From Myxococcus sp. RHSTA-1-4 (GTDB lineage Bacteria; Myxococcota; Myxococcia; Myxococcales; Myxococcaceae), in the NCBI RefSeq assembly GCF_020037125.1, contig NZ_JAIQDG010000044.1, positions 1 to 64,000 on the forward strand: DNA of 64,000 bases, written 5' to 3'. A model generated the notes under the pieces. It did no database searches, was not told where the DNA came from, and saw only the letters and a program-made list of their open reading frames with translations. A program made the translations under genes and the position numbers. Below, one piece after another: positions 16,101-24,217 of this stretch. Positions within the stretch are counted from its first letter, which is position 1, and every line of letters starts with the position of its first letter.

Positions 16101-18289
16101 AGGAGGCTCTCCAGCTCCGCGAGGCGGGCCTCGCCCTCGGTGAGGCTGCGCGTCTCGGCGGCGGTGCGGAGCTCCGCCATCGACTGCGCGGTGCGGGCCC
16201 AGAACGGAAGCCAGGCGACGCTCGTGGCGCGGCGGAAGCTCGACTCCTCGCGGTCCTCGTCGAACCGCGGGGACGCGCGGCAGCGCACGATGTGGAGCCC
16301 TCCCTCGGTCAGCGCGAACCGCTCCTCGTTCCGAGGCATCGTGACTTCGCTGATGACGTTCCGGACCACCGTGCCAATCGTGCTGACCATCGCGCTCGCG
16401 GCCACGAGGGTCTCCGCCCCCATGCCCGGGGGGCCCAGCCGCAGCTCGAGCGCGCCCAGGTCCCGCCGCACCCGCGCCATGTCCTCACCCGCGTAGCGGA
16501 CGTCGCGCGCGAGCTCGGTCGCGAGAGGGTCCCAGAAGCTGGGCGCGCGCCCCTCCGCCTCGGCGGCCTCCGGCAGGTTGGCGATGTCGCTCTCGCGCAC
16601 CTTGATGAGGTCCCACTCGTAGGTCCACCCCCCGAACGCGTTCCCGAGCGCCTCGTAGACGTCGGGCCACTGGATGGCCATCGTGAAGTGGTGCACGGCG
16701 TTGAGCGCCGCGTCGAAGTGGGGCGGCTCCAGCGCCGGGTAGACGGTCATCCGGCTCGGCAGCGGGGGCGCATTCACCCGGCTCGGCGTTTCCGTGACCA
16801 CGGTGTTCCCCCGCTGCCCGGCCGGCACGCGGCCCAGGTAGGAGAGGAACCCGTCGAGTAGCTCGCTCCGCCCTTCGGAGCCCGCCCGCGCCCGGTCGAG
16901 CAATCCGCGCGGCTGCGTGGGCACGTACGTATGGAAGGCGACGACCCGGCGGGCATCCACGCGACGCGTGTCATCGTCGTTCGGCGGGAAGAGCAGCTCG
17001 TAGGCGGCGTGCCCCTGGAGGGCGGCGTCCTGGCGCACCTGGTCCAGCAGGCGGGTGATGGGCGCGAACGCGGCGAGCAGGTCCACGAGGCGCTCGGCCG
17101 CGGTATTCGCGTGCGCCGTGTCCTGGTGCCCCTCCCACGCGACCACCGCGTCGACGTACGGCCAGAGCTCGCGCCCGTACTGGGGGACGATGCCGACCAG
17201 GCTGCCCTGGAGCAGGTCGAACGGGATGTCCAGGCGGCGGCGCACGATTGCGCGGGCCGCGGCCTGCTGGATGGGCTCCGGCGGGGGAAACGCCCGCCCC
17301 GCCACGATGAGGCGCTCCTGCTCCGCCGAGATGTCGAGCGCCTCGTCCCGGCCATGCTCGCGCAGCCACGTGCGCAGCGTGGCGATGTAGACCGAGGCCA
17401 TCCGCGTATCCACCCGGGCCCGCTCGGAGCGCTGCGGGGGGAGCCCGGTCACGGTGCCGCCCGCCGCGCTGGCCGCGGCCTGGAGGGCGCGCACCATGTC
17501 GGGGTCATAGCGCTCGCCCGTCAGGCGGAACGCGGCGATGGCGTAGAGGACGCGGGGGTCGGCCGGGTAGACGAACTCCGCCGAGTCCACCGGGTAGAAC
17601 ACCAGCTCCCCGATGTTCGCGAACATGCGCGAGGGCGGCGGGTGCGCGATGAACTCATCAATCGTCGGGACCTGCCCGTCGGCGTGGAGGAGCCCCGGGT
17701 CGTCATGACGCGCGTGCGCGAGCTCGTGGCCCAGGATGCGCGGCAGGTCGGCGCTCGCGCGCGCCTCGCCGGTGAGGAACACGTGCCCGCCGAAGCTGAA
17801 CCCGCGCGCGCCGAGCGCCGCGCCAATCTGGTCGACCACGGCCCCCTCGTGAATGAGGGTGCCCGGGCGAGCGGGCGCGACCGCCGCGGCGGCAAGGGCG
17901 CTGCGCTCGGGGAGCGGTGCGCCCGGTCCGCGCTGGCGGTCGCGCATCCACCCGGCCTCGGCGTCGGCGCGCGCCTCGGCGGGGTGGCCGGGCGGGGCGA
18001 CCGCGCGCGGCAGCGGCGGAGGAGGTGCGTGGACGGGGATGCGCCGGAAATCCCAGGCGGGCGTGGGGGTGATGGCGCGGGTTTCCGGTGCGGCGCCGCG
18101 GCGCGGGTCAGGAGGCGGCGTGCCCGGCGGGGGCGCGTGGACGGGGATGCGGCCGAAGTCCCAGGAGAGGCTGGCACCCGGGGCGGGCAGCTCGGGCGCG
18201 GGGCCGCGGGCCGACGCGTTGGCTGGCATGGCCGAGCGCGTGTCCTGCGTTGCGGCGGGGGCGGCCTGGGCCGGCGCCAGCGCGCGCAT
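13115..18289 (-). CDS. Giant DUF4157 polymorphic toxin-like protein with nuclease-like C-terminus
   Basis: 1724 residues. The N-terminus has two copies of a short element (WDFGRIPVHAPPP at 43-55 and WDFRRIPVHAPPP at 79-91), then a DUF4157 domain at about 140-200 with zinc-protease motif HELAH at 188-192 and GFSFGGHVFLTGEA before it. DUF4157 is linked by earlier work to extracellular contractile injection systems and other exported toxins. The middle is mostly helical, with hydrophobic segments at about 925-1060 (LITIAAIVAAPFTGGASLVLLV and others). The last ~140 residues contain TREFLGENKLGG (E1622, K1624) followed by YHQNL, resembling the ExK core of PD-(D/E)xK-fold nucleases. A Pro/Ala tail ends the protein. 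No injection-system structural genes are in the window. Nuclease activity is inference. Confidence 0.75.
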   Translation of the reverse strand: MRALAPAQAAPAATQDTRSAMPANASARGPAPELPAPGASLSWDFGRIPVHAPPPGTPPPDPRRGAAPETRAITPTPAWDFRRIPVHAPPPPLPRAVAPPGHPAEARADAEAGWMRDRQRGPGAPLPERSALAAAAVAPARPGTLIHEGAVVDQIGAALGARGFSFGGHVFLTGEARASADLPRILGHELAHARHDDPGLLHADGQVPTIDEFIAHPPPSRMFANIGELVFYPVDSAEFVYPADPRVLYAIAAFRLTGERYDPDMVRALQAAASAAGGTVTGLPPQRSERARVDTRMASVYIATLRTWLREHGRDEALDISAEQERLIVAGRAFPPPEPIQQAAARAIVRRRLDIPFDLLQGSLVGIVPQYGRELWPYVDAVVAWEGHQDTAHANTAAERLVDLLAAFAPITRLLDQVRQDAALQGHAAYELLFPPNDDDTRRVDARRVVAFHTYVPTQPRGLLDRARAGSEGRSELLDGFLSYLGRVPAGQRGNTVVTETPSRVNAPPLPSRMTVYPALEPPHFDAALNAVHHFTMAIQWPDVYEALGNAFGGWTYEWDLIKVRESDIANLPEAAEAEGRAPSFWDPLATELARDVRYAGEDMARVRRDLGALELRLGPPGMGAETLVAASAMVSTIGTVVRNVISEVTMPRNEERFALTEGGLHIVRCRASPRFDEDREESSFRRATSVAWLPFWARTAQSMAELRTAAETRSLTEGEARLAELESLLSNPDESLPNRAELITERDALRRSLHGSIEAILQARLRDLRAQKARIDARTPAPGEEGLTSEGVAQQLTSVERMLAMRSARTTVTSNRPVRLVGTLVTDVGDPIHLLLEAARLDDRRDPRRAHWTVSDLTTERSGFEDAWSDGSHVRDNPNHDAILNAILEILEGQSGYGVGYLSVFLPSDTSGAVATPSSGGVARTVRVARSLATIAVNAVENVTQLITIAAIVAAPFTGGASLVLLVPVGIVGAMPSAYRLYHRHEMGTLRVDAQTAMEIVDIVGAVVGLSELGAGMRVASQAGRGVTRSALRWARVQGALWIVGLGSDGLGMVMMGTGLLDQLAALEGLPAGMRAARAAEILGNALLQVGIQAGGALASRRHAESLQGTLGEGAAGARPRIEDRPRGVTTGIDADIPRPLQAYVRESADLPTGEVRVVYESRDGLVDAGSVHVLVGPGAAHNIAAHLPLVNALRGYSGVAGRIRRVINRLRRWLTGRSAPEPGSQLFEARLELEKLDRLVSQRLEALARTRDPGAVEDLVADLGHLDAQVARHEATIREGIDAEGRGYVAVEGGAVRDANRTAALAAGYPEPPAGHFYRRRTSGEGFDLVADPLYTRGSDWVQYTVVREGGHPVLVRAGSASDINSALAQRAGYDPPPPGHQYLREGTGWQLQLIPGATEQSMRVVHGPDGRPLRRDGRMVVEPRPRRGTFETRQASAGITHPTGDYAPLETALTGRGVRDDATSRGILRQWTPALEVLDGIAEANPGQNLRTGAETAARATAHLSQGYGEAAYGQFRRTLRSDELDVITGNGTATPAVQRDRLDLVLAQQPDNASAGALFTGWVNRRLRGGEGTLSMTSLRDRELALGHWNGADRFADTAVRLSETQGGQTVTREFLGENKLGGSYDPAQSLGYHQNLTANGGEVVAVNGARYAGVVYICESQRNASRIVANLDAEGRHPNIRVVYVDADGNLQPVPRAAAAARPAAAPPATPSTGGTEEH

Positions 18290-18607
18290 GGCTCAGACCT
18301 CGCCCTGGAGAGAGCGGTCCGCCTCCCCGACGCACGCCCACGGCAAGAAGCCCTCGACCGCAGTGTTCATCGGCGCCCACCCTACCACAGGAGCTCCACC
18401 CGGACGTAGGAGCCTCCCTCGGGGAAGGGCCGTCCCCATGGTGCCAACCGCTTCGCCTCGAGCCGGGGAATCAGGATGCGACGAAGCAAGGGGGACCAGC
18501 GCCAGCTGGCTCGAAGCGCACGCCGTCCTCCCACGGCACGAAGACGCCGTCCGGCACCAGTGAGTGGGCTGCCTGGTGCCCCCCTTGCGCGCAACGCCTC
18601 CGGCTCG
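18290..18607. other. Gap without a supported gene
   Basis: 318 bp upstream of the toxin gene. One minus-strand frame contains a stretch that reads like the C-terminus of a protein (RRILIPRLEAKRLAPWG, then GGSYVRVELLW and stop at 18382), and another contains LVPDGVFVPWEDGVRFEP. They may be frameshifted pieces of one decayed gene. Evidence is too weak to call. The toxin promoter must also lie here; no clear elements seen. Confidence 0.4.
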
Positions 18608-20965
18608 TCAAGGGGCCGGCTGCAGCGGTTTGCGCTCCTTCACGCAGACCTGGATCAGCTCGAGGACGCTCAGGCGGGTGCCGCCGACGTCGAACTTCTG
18701 CTCCTTGAAGTCGGGATACCGGTTCTCCAGGATGCGCCCCTCCGCGATGCACTCGTTGAGCTGCGCGAGCGCCTCGTTCTTGCGCCCCTTGGAGAGGAGC
18801 GACTTCGCCGAGTCGTAGGCCTTCTTCGGGCCTTCGTGGAACCGAAGCTGCACGTCGGCCCTCTTCTGTGGCTCTTGCAGCGCCGTTGCCTGCTGGGCGC
18901 ACTGAGCCATCACCTCCTGGGGCCGGATGGGGACACCGCCAACCAGCACGTCGACCGTGGCGAGGCTGGCGTTCTCCTTCACCATCCTGGCGCCGTCGTC
19001 CTGGCAGGCCTTGAGCTTCTCCATCGCGCTCGCGTACAGCTCCTTCCTCTTGCGCAGGTCCGCGGACGACGCGGCCGCCTCCGACGCCACGCTGGCGGCG
19101 GCCAGGGCCTCACCGGTCATCCGGCGCAACGCTCGCGCTTGCCGCGCGAGCTCGAGCGCCTCCACAAGCTTCAGCCACTCGGCGCGCGCCCGCTCCGCGT
19201 ACGCTGCGTAGCCCGCGTCCTGCCGCTCCAACTCCGCGCGCGCCTCGAGCATCTGCATGACCTCGTCCACGCTCTTCGAGGCAGTCTCGACGTCGCCATC
19301 GGTCGACGAGACGGGCTTCGCGGCTTCGAGCTTCTCCTTCGTCGTGGCCAGCCGCTCGGCGAGCTGAGCGCGGGCGTCCGCCGCGGACAGCACGATCTTC
19401 CGCCGGGTGATGCGCTCGCTCAGCTCCGCCATGCGCTCCTTCGTCTCCTTGGCGTATATCGCGTAGTCGCGATCCTTCTTGACGAAGTGGGCGCCAGCCT
19501 CCAGCACCACGCCGATCTGCTTGACCGCGTTCTCCGCCTCCAGGAGCTGCGCCTCCGAGGGCTTCTCCTTCTGGAGCTGGGTGACCAGGGCCGCCGCGTT
19601 CTTCCGCGCCTCGTCGACCTTCACGCGCTGCTGCTGCAGATCGACCTCGTACCGGCGCCGCTCCATCGTCGCCCGCCCGTCCCTGAGCAGCTGACGCGCC
19701 TCGGCGGCGGCTCCGCTGATGGCGGGGTTCTTCGCGTGAACCGTCTCGAGCGTCTTCTCCAGGACGACCAGCGCCGTCTTCGCCTCCTCGAACTGCTCGG
19801 CGGTCGCAGCCCGCTTCTCGATATTGCGCAAGGCCTGCATGACGTCGGCGCGAGCCGCATCGAGGCCGCGGACCTGGAGTGCCACCTCCACCTCGACGAG
19901 CGTGTTCTTCACCTCGGCGAGGTACTGGCCGATCGCCTGGCTCCGCGCAGCCTGCGGCTCGTACTTCTCCACCAGCTTCCGGACGACGAACGCCGCGGTC
20001 TTGGCCTCGGCGAGCTGCTCGGACGTTGGCCTCCTCGCGCGGAGCGCCTTGGCGGCCACGGAGAGCTCCTCATGAGCAGGCCCCACCTCCGCCTTGACCC
20101 TCGAGACCCCCGCCTGCGCCACGAGCTCCTCCATCCGGCGCCTGGCCTGTGTGACCTCGGCTCGTGCCTTCTCCGCCTCCGCGCGATACGCCTTGTCGCG
20201 CTCCTCGAGCGGCTTGCCCTCCTCGAGCTGCTTCTGCAGCGCCGCCGCCGCCTTGTCGGCGGCTGAGAACTTCTCGTCCGACCAGGCCTTGCCCAGCTCG
20301 GCGAGCGCGGTGGACAGTGCCTTGCGGCTCTCGTCCAGGAGCCCTCGCTGCTTCTGTGCCGACAGCTGCAGCCACCGTTCGTCGAGGGTCTTCTCGTGAC
20401 GGGCGATGGCCGCGTCGACCTCGGTGACGTACGTGGCGAACTTCGGATCCTGGTTCGTCAGGGGCCGGCCTTCCTCCGTCAGCTTCCTGAGCGCCTCCAC
20501 CGCGGCCCGGGCATCGTCCATCGCCTTGGGGCCGGGCTCCTTCTCCGCGAGCTTCGCCATGCGCCCGTTCAGGGTCGCGAGCGCGCCGTCGATGCGCCGG
20601 CGGAACTCGTGGATGTGGACCTTGGCCCGGCGCTCTTCGACGTACTCGCGGTGCGTCCGGAGCTGCTTCCGTGCCGCCAGGACAGTCTTGGCGTACTCGA
20701 GATCCTCCGTCTCGAAGCTCGCTCCCGCATTGAGCGCATCTTTCAGCGCTTCCACCGCCGCGAGGGCAGCGTCGAGGTCCGCGTTGCTCGGCGGCTCCTT
20801 CTCGATGCGCTGAACGGCCGTCGCGAGGGCAGCGCGAGTGCGCTCCACTCGCTTCGAGGCCTCCTCGACGGACCTCGCGGTGCCAGCATCTGGCGCCGCG
20901 GCGGAGGCGTCGGCGGAGGCGAAGATGAAGAACCCAATCAACACCAGCACGGGAGTTCGTACCAT
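18608..20965 (-). CDS. Exported helical repeat (coiled-coil) protein
   Basis: 785 residues from ATG 20965 (a TTG three codons earlier is possible). A signal peptide MVRTPVLVLIGFFIFASADASAAA is clear. The rest is almost entirely charged alpha-helix, with at least five diverged units of ~95 residues. In each, a helix with a P-P/S-x-x-(D/Q)L or similar start leads to A-V-E/K-A/Q-L-K and then an acidic KDRDYA-, EDLEYA-, QDPKFA- or ERDKAYR-like element, as in AVEALKDALNAGASFETEDLEYA and AVKQIGVVLEAGAHFVKKDRDYA. The C-terminal 100 residues differ and contain four Cys. Likely periplasmic spectrin-like rod or scaffold. No family recognised. Monocistronic. Confidence 0.75.
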   Translation of the reverse strand: MVRTPVLVLIGFFIFASADASAAAPDAGTARSVEEASKRVERTRAALATAVQRIEKEPPSNADLDAALAAVEALKDALNAGASFETEDLEYAKTVLAARKQLRTHREYVEERRAKVHIHEFRRRIDGALATLNGRMAKLAEKEPGPKAMDDARAAVEALRKLTEEGRPLTNQDPKFATYVTEVDAAIARHEKTLDERWLQLSAQKQRGLLDESRKALSTALAELGKAWSDEKFSAADKAAAALQKQLEEGKPLEERDKAYRAEAEKARAEVTQARRRMEELVAQAGVSRVKAEVGPAHEELSVAAKALRARRPTSEQLAEAKTAAFVVRKLVEKYEPQAARSQAIGQYLAEVKNTLVEVEVALQVRGLDAARADVMQALRNIEKRAATAEQFEEAKTALVVLEKTLETVHAKNPAISGAAAEARQLLRDGRATMERRRYEVDLQQQRVKVDEARKNAAALVTQLQKEKPSEAQLLEAENAVKQIGVVLEAGAHFVKKDRDYAIYAKETKERMAELSERITRRKIVLSAADARAQLAERLATTKEKLEAAKPVSSTDGDVETASKSVDEVMQMLEARAELERQDAGYAAYAERARAEWLKLVEALELARQARALRRMTGEALAAASVASEAAASSADLRKRKELYASAMEKLKACQDDGARMVKENASLATVDVLVGGVPIRPQEVMAQCAQQATALQEPQKRADVQLRFHEGPKKAYDSAKSLLSKGRKNEALAQLNECIAEGRILENRYPDFKEQKFDVGGTRLSVLELIQVCVKERKPLQPAP

Positions 20966-21082
20966 TCGCGCCAACCTACTACAGCGAGGCTGTGGGAGCC
21001 CCGGTATAGTTTCGGCGCTCCCGAGCCCGCTCGCTCGGTTCGAGCATGCTCATGCCCCGTACGTGTGGGGGATGTGGGGAGC

Positions 21083-21370
21083 TCATCCAAGGGGTGGCCT
21101 GGCGCTGCCCGCGAATCCCTCCAGGCTCTTCAGGTCGATGACGAAGCGTGACAGGGCGCGCACCTCCAGCGGCTTCGCCGGGAAGCCCACCAGCACCAGG
21201 TGACCGTCCCGGCGCAGGCACCGGAGGTACGGGCTGACGTCGTGGGCCGCGGAGACGGTGTCGAGGATGAAGTCCAGCCGGTTCGCCTGCGCCACCAGCT
21301 CCTCCGGGCTCGCTGACACCACGAACTTTGCCGCGCCCAGCCGGAGCGCGTCCTGTCGCTTGCATGACGT
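21083..21370 (-). pseudogene. Remnant of a zinc-dependent alcohol dehydrogenase (YahK-like)
   Basis: One frame reads RQDALRLGAAKFVVSASPEE, then LDFILDTVSAAHDVSPYLRC and LRRDGHLVLVGFPAKP. This is the latter half of the Rossmann domain of cinnamyl-alcohol-dehydrogenase-type enzymes (cofactor-proximal LGA, LDFILDTVSA, DGxLVLVG). The zinc-binding N-terminal domain, the GxGGxG loop and the C-terminal end are missing; the frame is open only across this piece. Clearly a relic. The rest of 20966-21921 contains no gene I can support. Confidence 0.7.
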
Positions 21371-21921
21371 TCCTCGCGGAGAAACAAGGCGGTGCGCCCC
21401 TCTCGCGAGGAGACTACTCGCGGCGTAGGGACGTGTCCTGTTGACGCGCACGTCTGCTGATGGGCGAGCAAACCGGCTGGTTGATGGGCATCCGTCAGGA
21501 GCCTGCGAGCCGTCCGTCGGCGTCCATGCAGGCTTGTCCATCCTGGCGCTCGCTGCCACGTTCGCCGCCCCAAGGTGGGCCAGCAGTTCGAGGCCCGAGA
21601 CTGAATCAGCTCGGACTCCAGCCGGCATTGTCTGATTATTTCCCCCAGCGGCTGGCACACAATGCGCGGCCGGGAGCGTCGATCATTCGAGACATCGGCT
21701 CTGATGACACGCCTTGTTAAGATTTCGCGAATCACGTCCTCCAAGTCGGCACTCTATGTCTAGGAATGACACAGAGGTTGAGGCGGGCCACTGTGAATCG
21801 ATGCTCGAGGGGAATATGTCAGAGAATCACATGATGATAAAAATCAATGAACACTGCGGGATGAGGTCCGGGCCACGCTCCAGGAAAGGGTGTTGTCGAA
21901 GTTGTCGCGGGAGGACTCGTC

Positions 21922-23646
21922 ATGCCCGTCGGCATCTCGCTCCATCTGGGATTGAACGCGGTCGACTCCGCACACTACGGCAGCCCGCTCCCACTGAGTG
22001 GCTGCCACAACGACGCGCGAGACATGGGGGCCATCGCGCAAGCCACCGGCTTCCGCTCGCGGATCTGCCTCGACGCCGAGGCCACCGCGCCCGCTGTCAT
22101 CGCGGCAATCAACGACGCGGCGCGCACGCTGCGCCCCGGCGACACGTTCCTGCTGACCTACGCGGGACATGGCGCCCAGGTACCGGACGAGAGCGGAGAC
22201 GAATCCGACGCGCTCGACGAGACCTGGGTTTTGTTCGACCGCATGCTGCTGGACGACGAACTGTATGCCGCGCTGTCGGCCTTCTCCGGCGGAGTGCGCG
22301 TCCTGCTCATCTCCGACAGCTGCCATAGCGGCTCGGTTGCGCGGACGGCCACCTACCGCCAGTTGGCCGGGGCAAGCCCGGTGGCCTCGCAGTACGTGGG
22401 CGCAAATTGCTTCTTCCGTACTCCCAGCGAGTCAGGGTTCGGGCAACGGGTATTGCGCCAGCATGCGAGTCAATACCAGGCGCTCACCCGGGAGATACCC
22501 CCGAATCCTCGAGAACGGGTCCGAGCGGCGGTCATCCAGCTCTCGGGCTGCCAGGACGAGCAGCTCTCAGCTGACGGACAGGGAAACGGTCTCTTTACCA
22601 GCAACCTGAAGGAGGTCTGGAGTAGCGGGCAGTTTCGCGGAAGCCACCGCGCGTTCTGGCAACACATTGGAAGGACCATGCCCCCGAGTCAGAGCCCTGG
22701 CTACCTCACCTTCGGTGAGGGCATGTCCGACTTCGAGAACGAGCGTCCATTCACCATCTCGCCCATCGCACCGATGGCAGACAACACACCGACAGGAAAC
22801 AACACCATGAACACGCAGCAATCCAACGAAGGCAATTGGGCAGAAGTGCGCGCCGAGCTGAAACGGCTCTTCCCAGCGCTGGACCTCTCCACTGTCGAAT
22901 CCGATGCGCACTCCGTGAAGGTCGACGGGGGGTCGGTCATCGCGAGCCCGACGGAGGAGGCGCAGAGCCACGCCAGCTCCACCGCACAGCGCGCCGCGAC
23001 GGGGAATCCCATCGTCCGCACCTACTTCTGGGGCTTCAACATCGAAGTCAGCAGCCAGAATGTGCGCGACTTCCTGAGCGTGGCTGAGCCGCTCAATGCC
23101 ATCGCCGCCTCAATCGGGCCGGTGACCGGCCCCGCGGCGCCATTCATCATGGGGGCCGCCGTCTTCGTGGCTGGTTCGCTGCGGTTGATGAAGGCCCTGG
23201 ATCAAGGCAATGGCGTGTACATCTCGATGAGCTGGTTCGCGCCCGGCGTGTTCATCCCCACCACCGTCCCCGGCAGGCGTGAAATCGCGACGCGAGGCCC
23301 AGGCGATGCCTACGAGGTGGGGGGCTACTACCCGCCTCGTAACTACACCGGCGGGATGTTCGGGCTGCGGCTGGAGGATGACATCTTCTGGAACCTCCCC
23401 GATGGCACGGAACGCGAATCCGTGGTCGTGAACATGAACCCGCCGGAGTTCGGCAACGTCTACTTCAACGGCTGGCTCGACCCGGTGGATCCGACCGTCG
23501 GTCACTTCCGCCTGCACGTCGGGGTCGGGTCGTTCCGAGGAGGGCAGGTGGTGCTGAGAATGTTGGTTCGCGACGCGGCGGGGAGGCGCTCGGTTGTATC
23601 CAAGTCCGTTCCGGGGCCGCGCCCGCTCACGGCCGAAGAGCTCTGA
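21922..23646 (+). CDS. Caspase-like (C14) protein with hydrophobic C-terminal module
   Basis: 574 residues; GGGAGGA precedes the ATG. Residues 1-270 are a metacaspase/orthocaspase domain: start GISLHLGLNAV, substrate-pocket region LSGCHNDARDMG, catalytic His83 in LTYAGHGAQ and catalytic Cys134 in LISDSCHSGS, followed by GCQDEQLSADGQGNGLFT. A Gln/Asn-rich linker (285-305) leads to a second part with a strongly hydrophobic segment at about 392-424 (IAASIGPVTGPAAPFIMGAA and on) and then a beta-rich tail with aromatic and Gly residues (ISMSWFAPGVFIPTTV, YEVGGYYPPRNYTGGMFG). No signal peptide. The C-terminal part is not recognised; a membrane-acting domain released or controlled by the caspase is conceivable. 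Monocistronic. Confidence 0.8.
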   Translation: MPVGISLHLGLNAVDSAHYGSPLPLSGCHNDARDMGAIAQATGFRSRICLDAEATAPAVIAAINDAARTLRPGDTFLLTYAGHGAQVPDESGDESDALDETWVLFDRMLLDDELYAALSAFSGGVRVLLISDSCHSGSVARTATYRQLAGASPVASQYVGANCFFRTPSESGFGQRVLRQHASQYQALTREIPPNPRERVRAAVIQLSGCQDEQLSADGQGNGLFTSNLKEVWSSGQFRGSHRAFWQHIGRTMPPSQSPGYLTFGEGMSDFENERPFTISPIAPMADNTPTGNNTMNTQQSNEGNWAEVRAELKRLFPALDLSTVESDAHSVKVDGGSVIASPTEEAQSHASSTAQRAATGNPIVRTYFWGFNIEVSSQNVRDFLSVAEPLNAIAASIGPVTGPAAPFIMGAAVFVAGSLRLMKALDQGNGVYISMSWFAPGVFIPTTVPGRREIATRGPGDAYEVGGYYPPRNYTGGMFGLRLEDDIFWNLPDGTERESVVVNMNPPEFGNVYFNGWLDPVDPTVGHFRLHVGVGSFRGGQVVLRMLVRDAAGRRSVVSKSVPGPRPLTAEEL

Positions 23647-23666
23647 GCCGCGAGAGGAGTTTGCCC

Positions 23667-23690
23667 GGCGCGGTCAGGTGTGACCGCGCC
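23667..23690 (+). terminator. Strong hairpin after the caspase gene
   Basis: GGCGCGGTCA (23667-23676), loop GGTG, TGACCGCGCC (23681-23690): perfect 10-bp stem 20 bp after the stop at 23646. No long T tract, as usual for this GC content. Confidence 0.7.
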
Positions 23691-23713
23691 AGGCCAACGG
23701 CGTGAATCCAGGA

Positions 23714-23746
23714 GGCGCGGGCCCGTGACAATGGCGGGCCCGCGCC
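23714..23746 (-). terminator. Second hairpin between convergent genes
   Basis: GGCGCGGGCCCG (23714-23725), nine-base loop, CGGGCCCGCGCC (23735-23746): perfect 12-bp stem. It probably serves the minus-strand gene ending at 23794 and backs up the first hairpin. Confidence 0.65.
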
Positions 23747-23793
23747 GCTTCTCCATGCCGCGACGAGCGTGTCCTTCCGCGAGAGCGCTCTGC

Positions 23794-24126
23794 TCAGAAC
23801 GCCAGCCAGCGTTCGGACGAGACCTTGTCGCCGTAGCTCCAGCTGTTCAGGTTGACCTCGCGGAGGGTTCCGTCTCCGATGAAGTCCTTGTAGCTGCCCG
23901 CGTAGTTCGAGTCGTCGTAGAGCCGCACGCGCCAGCCGGGCGGGATGCACCACCGAACGGCCGAAGCCTTGTCGTTGAAGGCGTCGATGCTGTGGAATCG
24001 GCCCCAGTTCTTCGGCTCTCCCGCACTTTCTGTGATCTCCCTCGGGAGAGTAGAGAGGAAGTCCGGGTCAACCTTCAGGGCCTGGCTGAAGCGCTCGCGC
24101 GCCGGCTCCTCAGGGGCCACCTGCAT
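23794..24126 (-). CDS. Beta/gamma-crystallin-like protein, probably N-terminally truncated
   Basis: 110 residues. A stop codon lies two codons before the ATG at 24126, and there is no signal peptide and no ribosome binding site. The C-terminal half reads IPPGWRVRLYDDSNYAGSYK followed by NSWSYGDKVSSERW. This is a Greek-key motif with the W-x-V-x-L-Y-D/E-x-x-x-(Y/F)-x-G signature of beta/gamma-crystallin-like and I36-type secreted proteins. Relatives are exported and usually have two or more such motifs; here only one is complete. Either a cytoplasmic single-motif protein or the tail of a broken gene. I favour the latter. Confidence 0.5.
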   Translation of the reverse strand: MQVAPEEPARERFSQALKVDPDFLSTLPREITESAGEPKNWGRFHSIDAFNDKASAVRWCIPPGWRVRLYDDSNYAGSYKDFIGDGTLREVNLNSWSYGDKVSSERWLAF

Positions 24127-24217
24127 CCGTCAGACAGACAGGGCCTGGCCGAAGGCGCCCCTCAGCAGCCCTCCCCTGCCTCCGTGCATCAGCACGCCCC
24201 TTGCGCCTGGCGCCACG

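Noticed and set aside
13772..16861. Very long open frame (1029 codons) on the plus strand
   Set aside because: It is the antisense of the DUF4157 toxin gene. Its product is Arg/Ala/His-rich with no domain; such frames arise from the codon bias of GC-rich genes.
12138..18289. A complete contractile injection system
   Set aside because: Only a DUF4157 cargo-like protein is present; no sheath, tube, baseplate or AAA+ gene lies in the window.
18476..20266. 596-codon open frame on the plus strand
   Set aside because: Antisense to the helical repeat protein; Leu/Arg/His-rich shadow without protein character.
21653..21667. Sigma-54-like element (GG-N10-GC, TGGCAC) upstream of the caspase gene
   Set aside because: The -12 half lacks TTGC, it is 255 bp from the gene, and no activator site is visible.
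21922..23646. Bacterial gasdermin-caspase defence pair
   Set aside because: No gasdermin-like fold or separate gasdermin gene; the C-terminal half is unrecognised.
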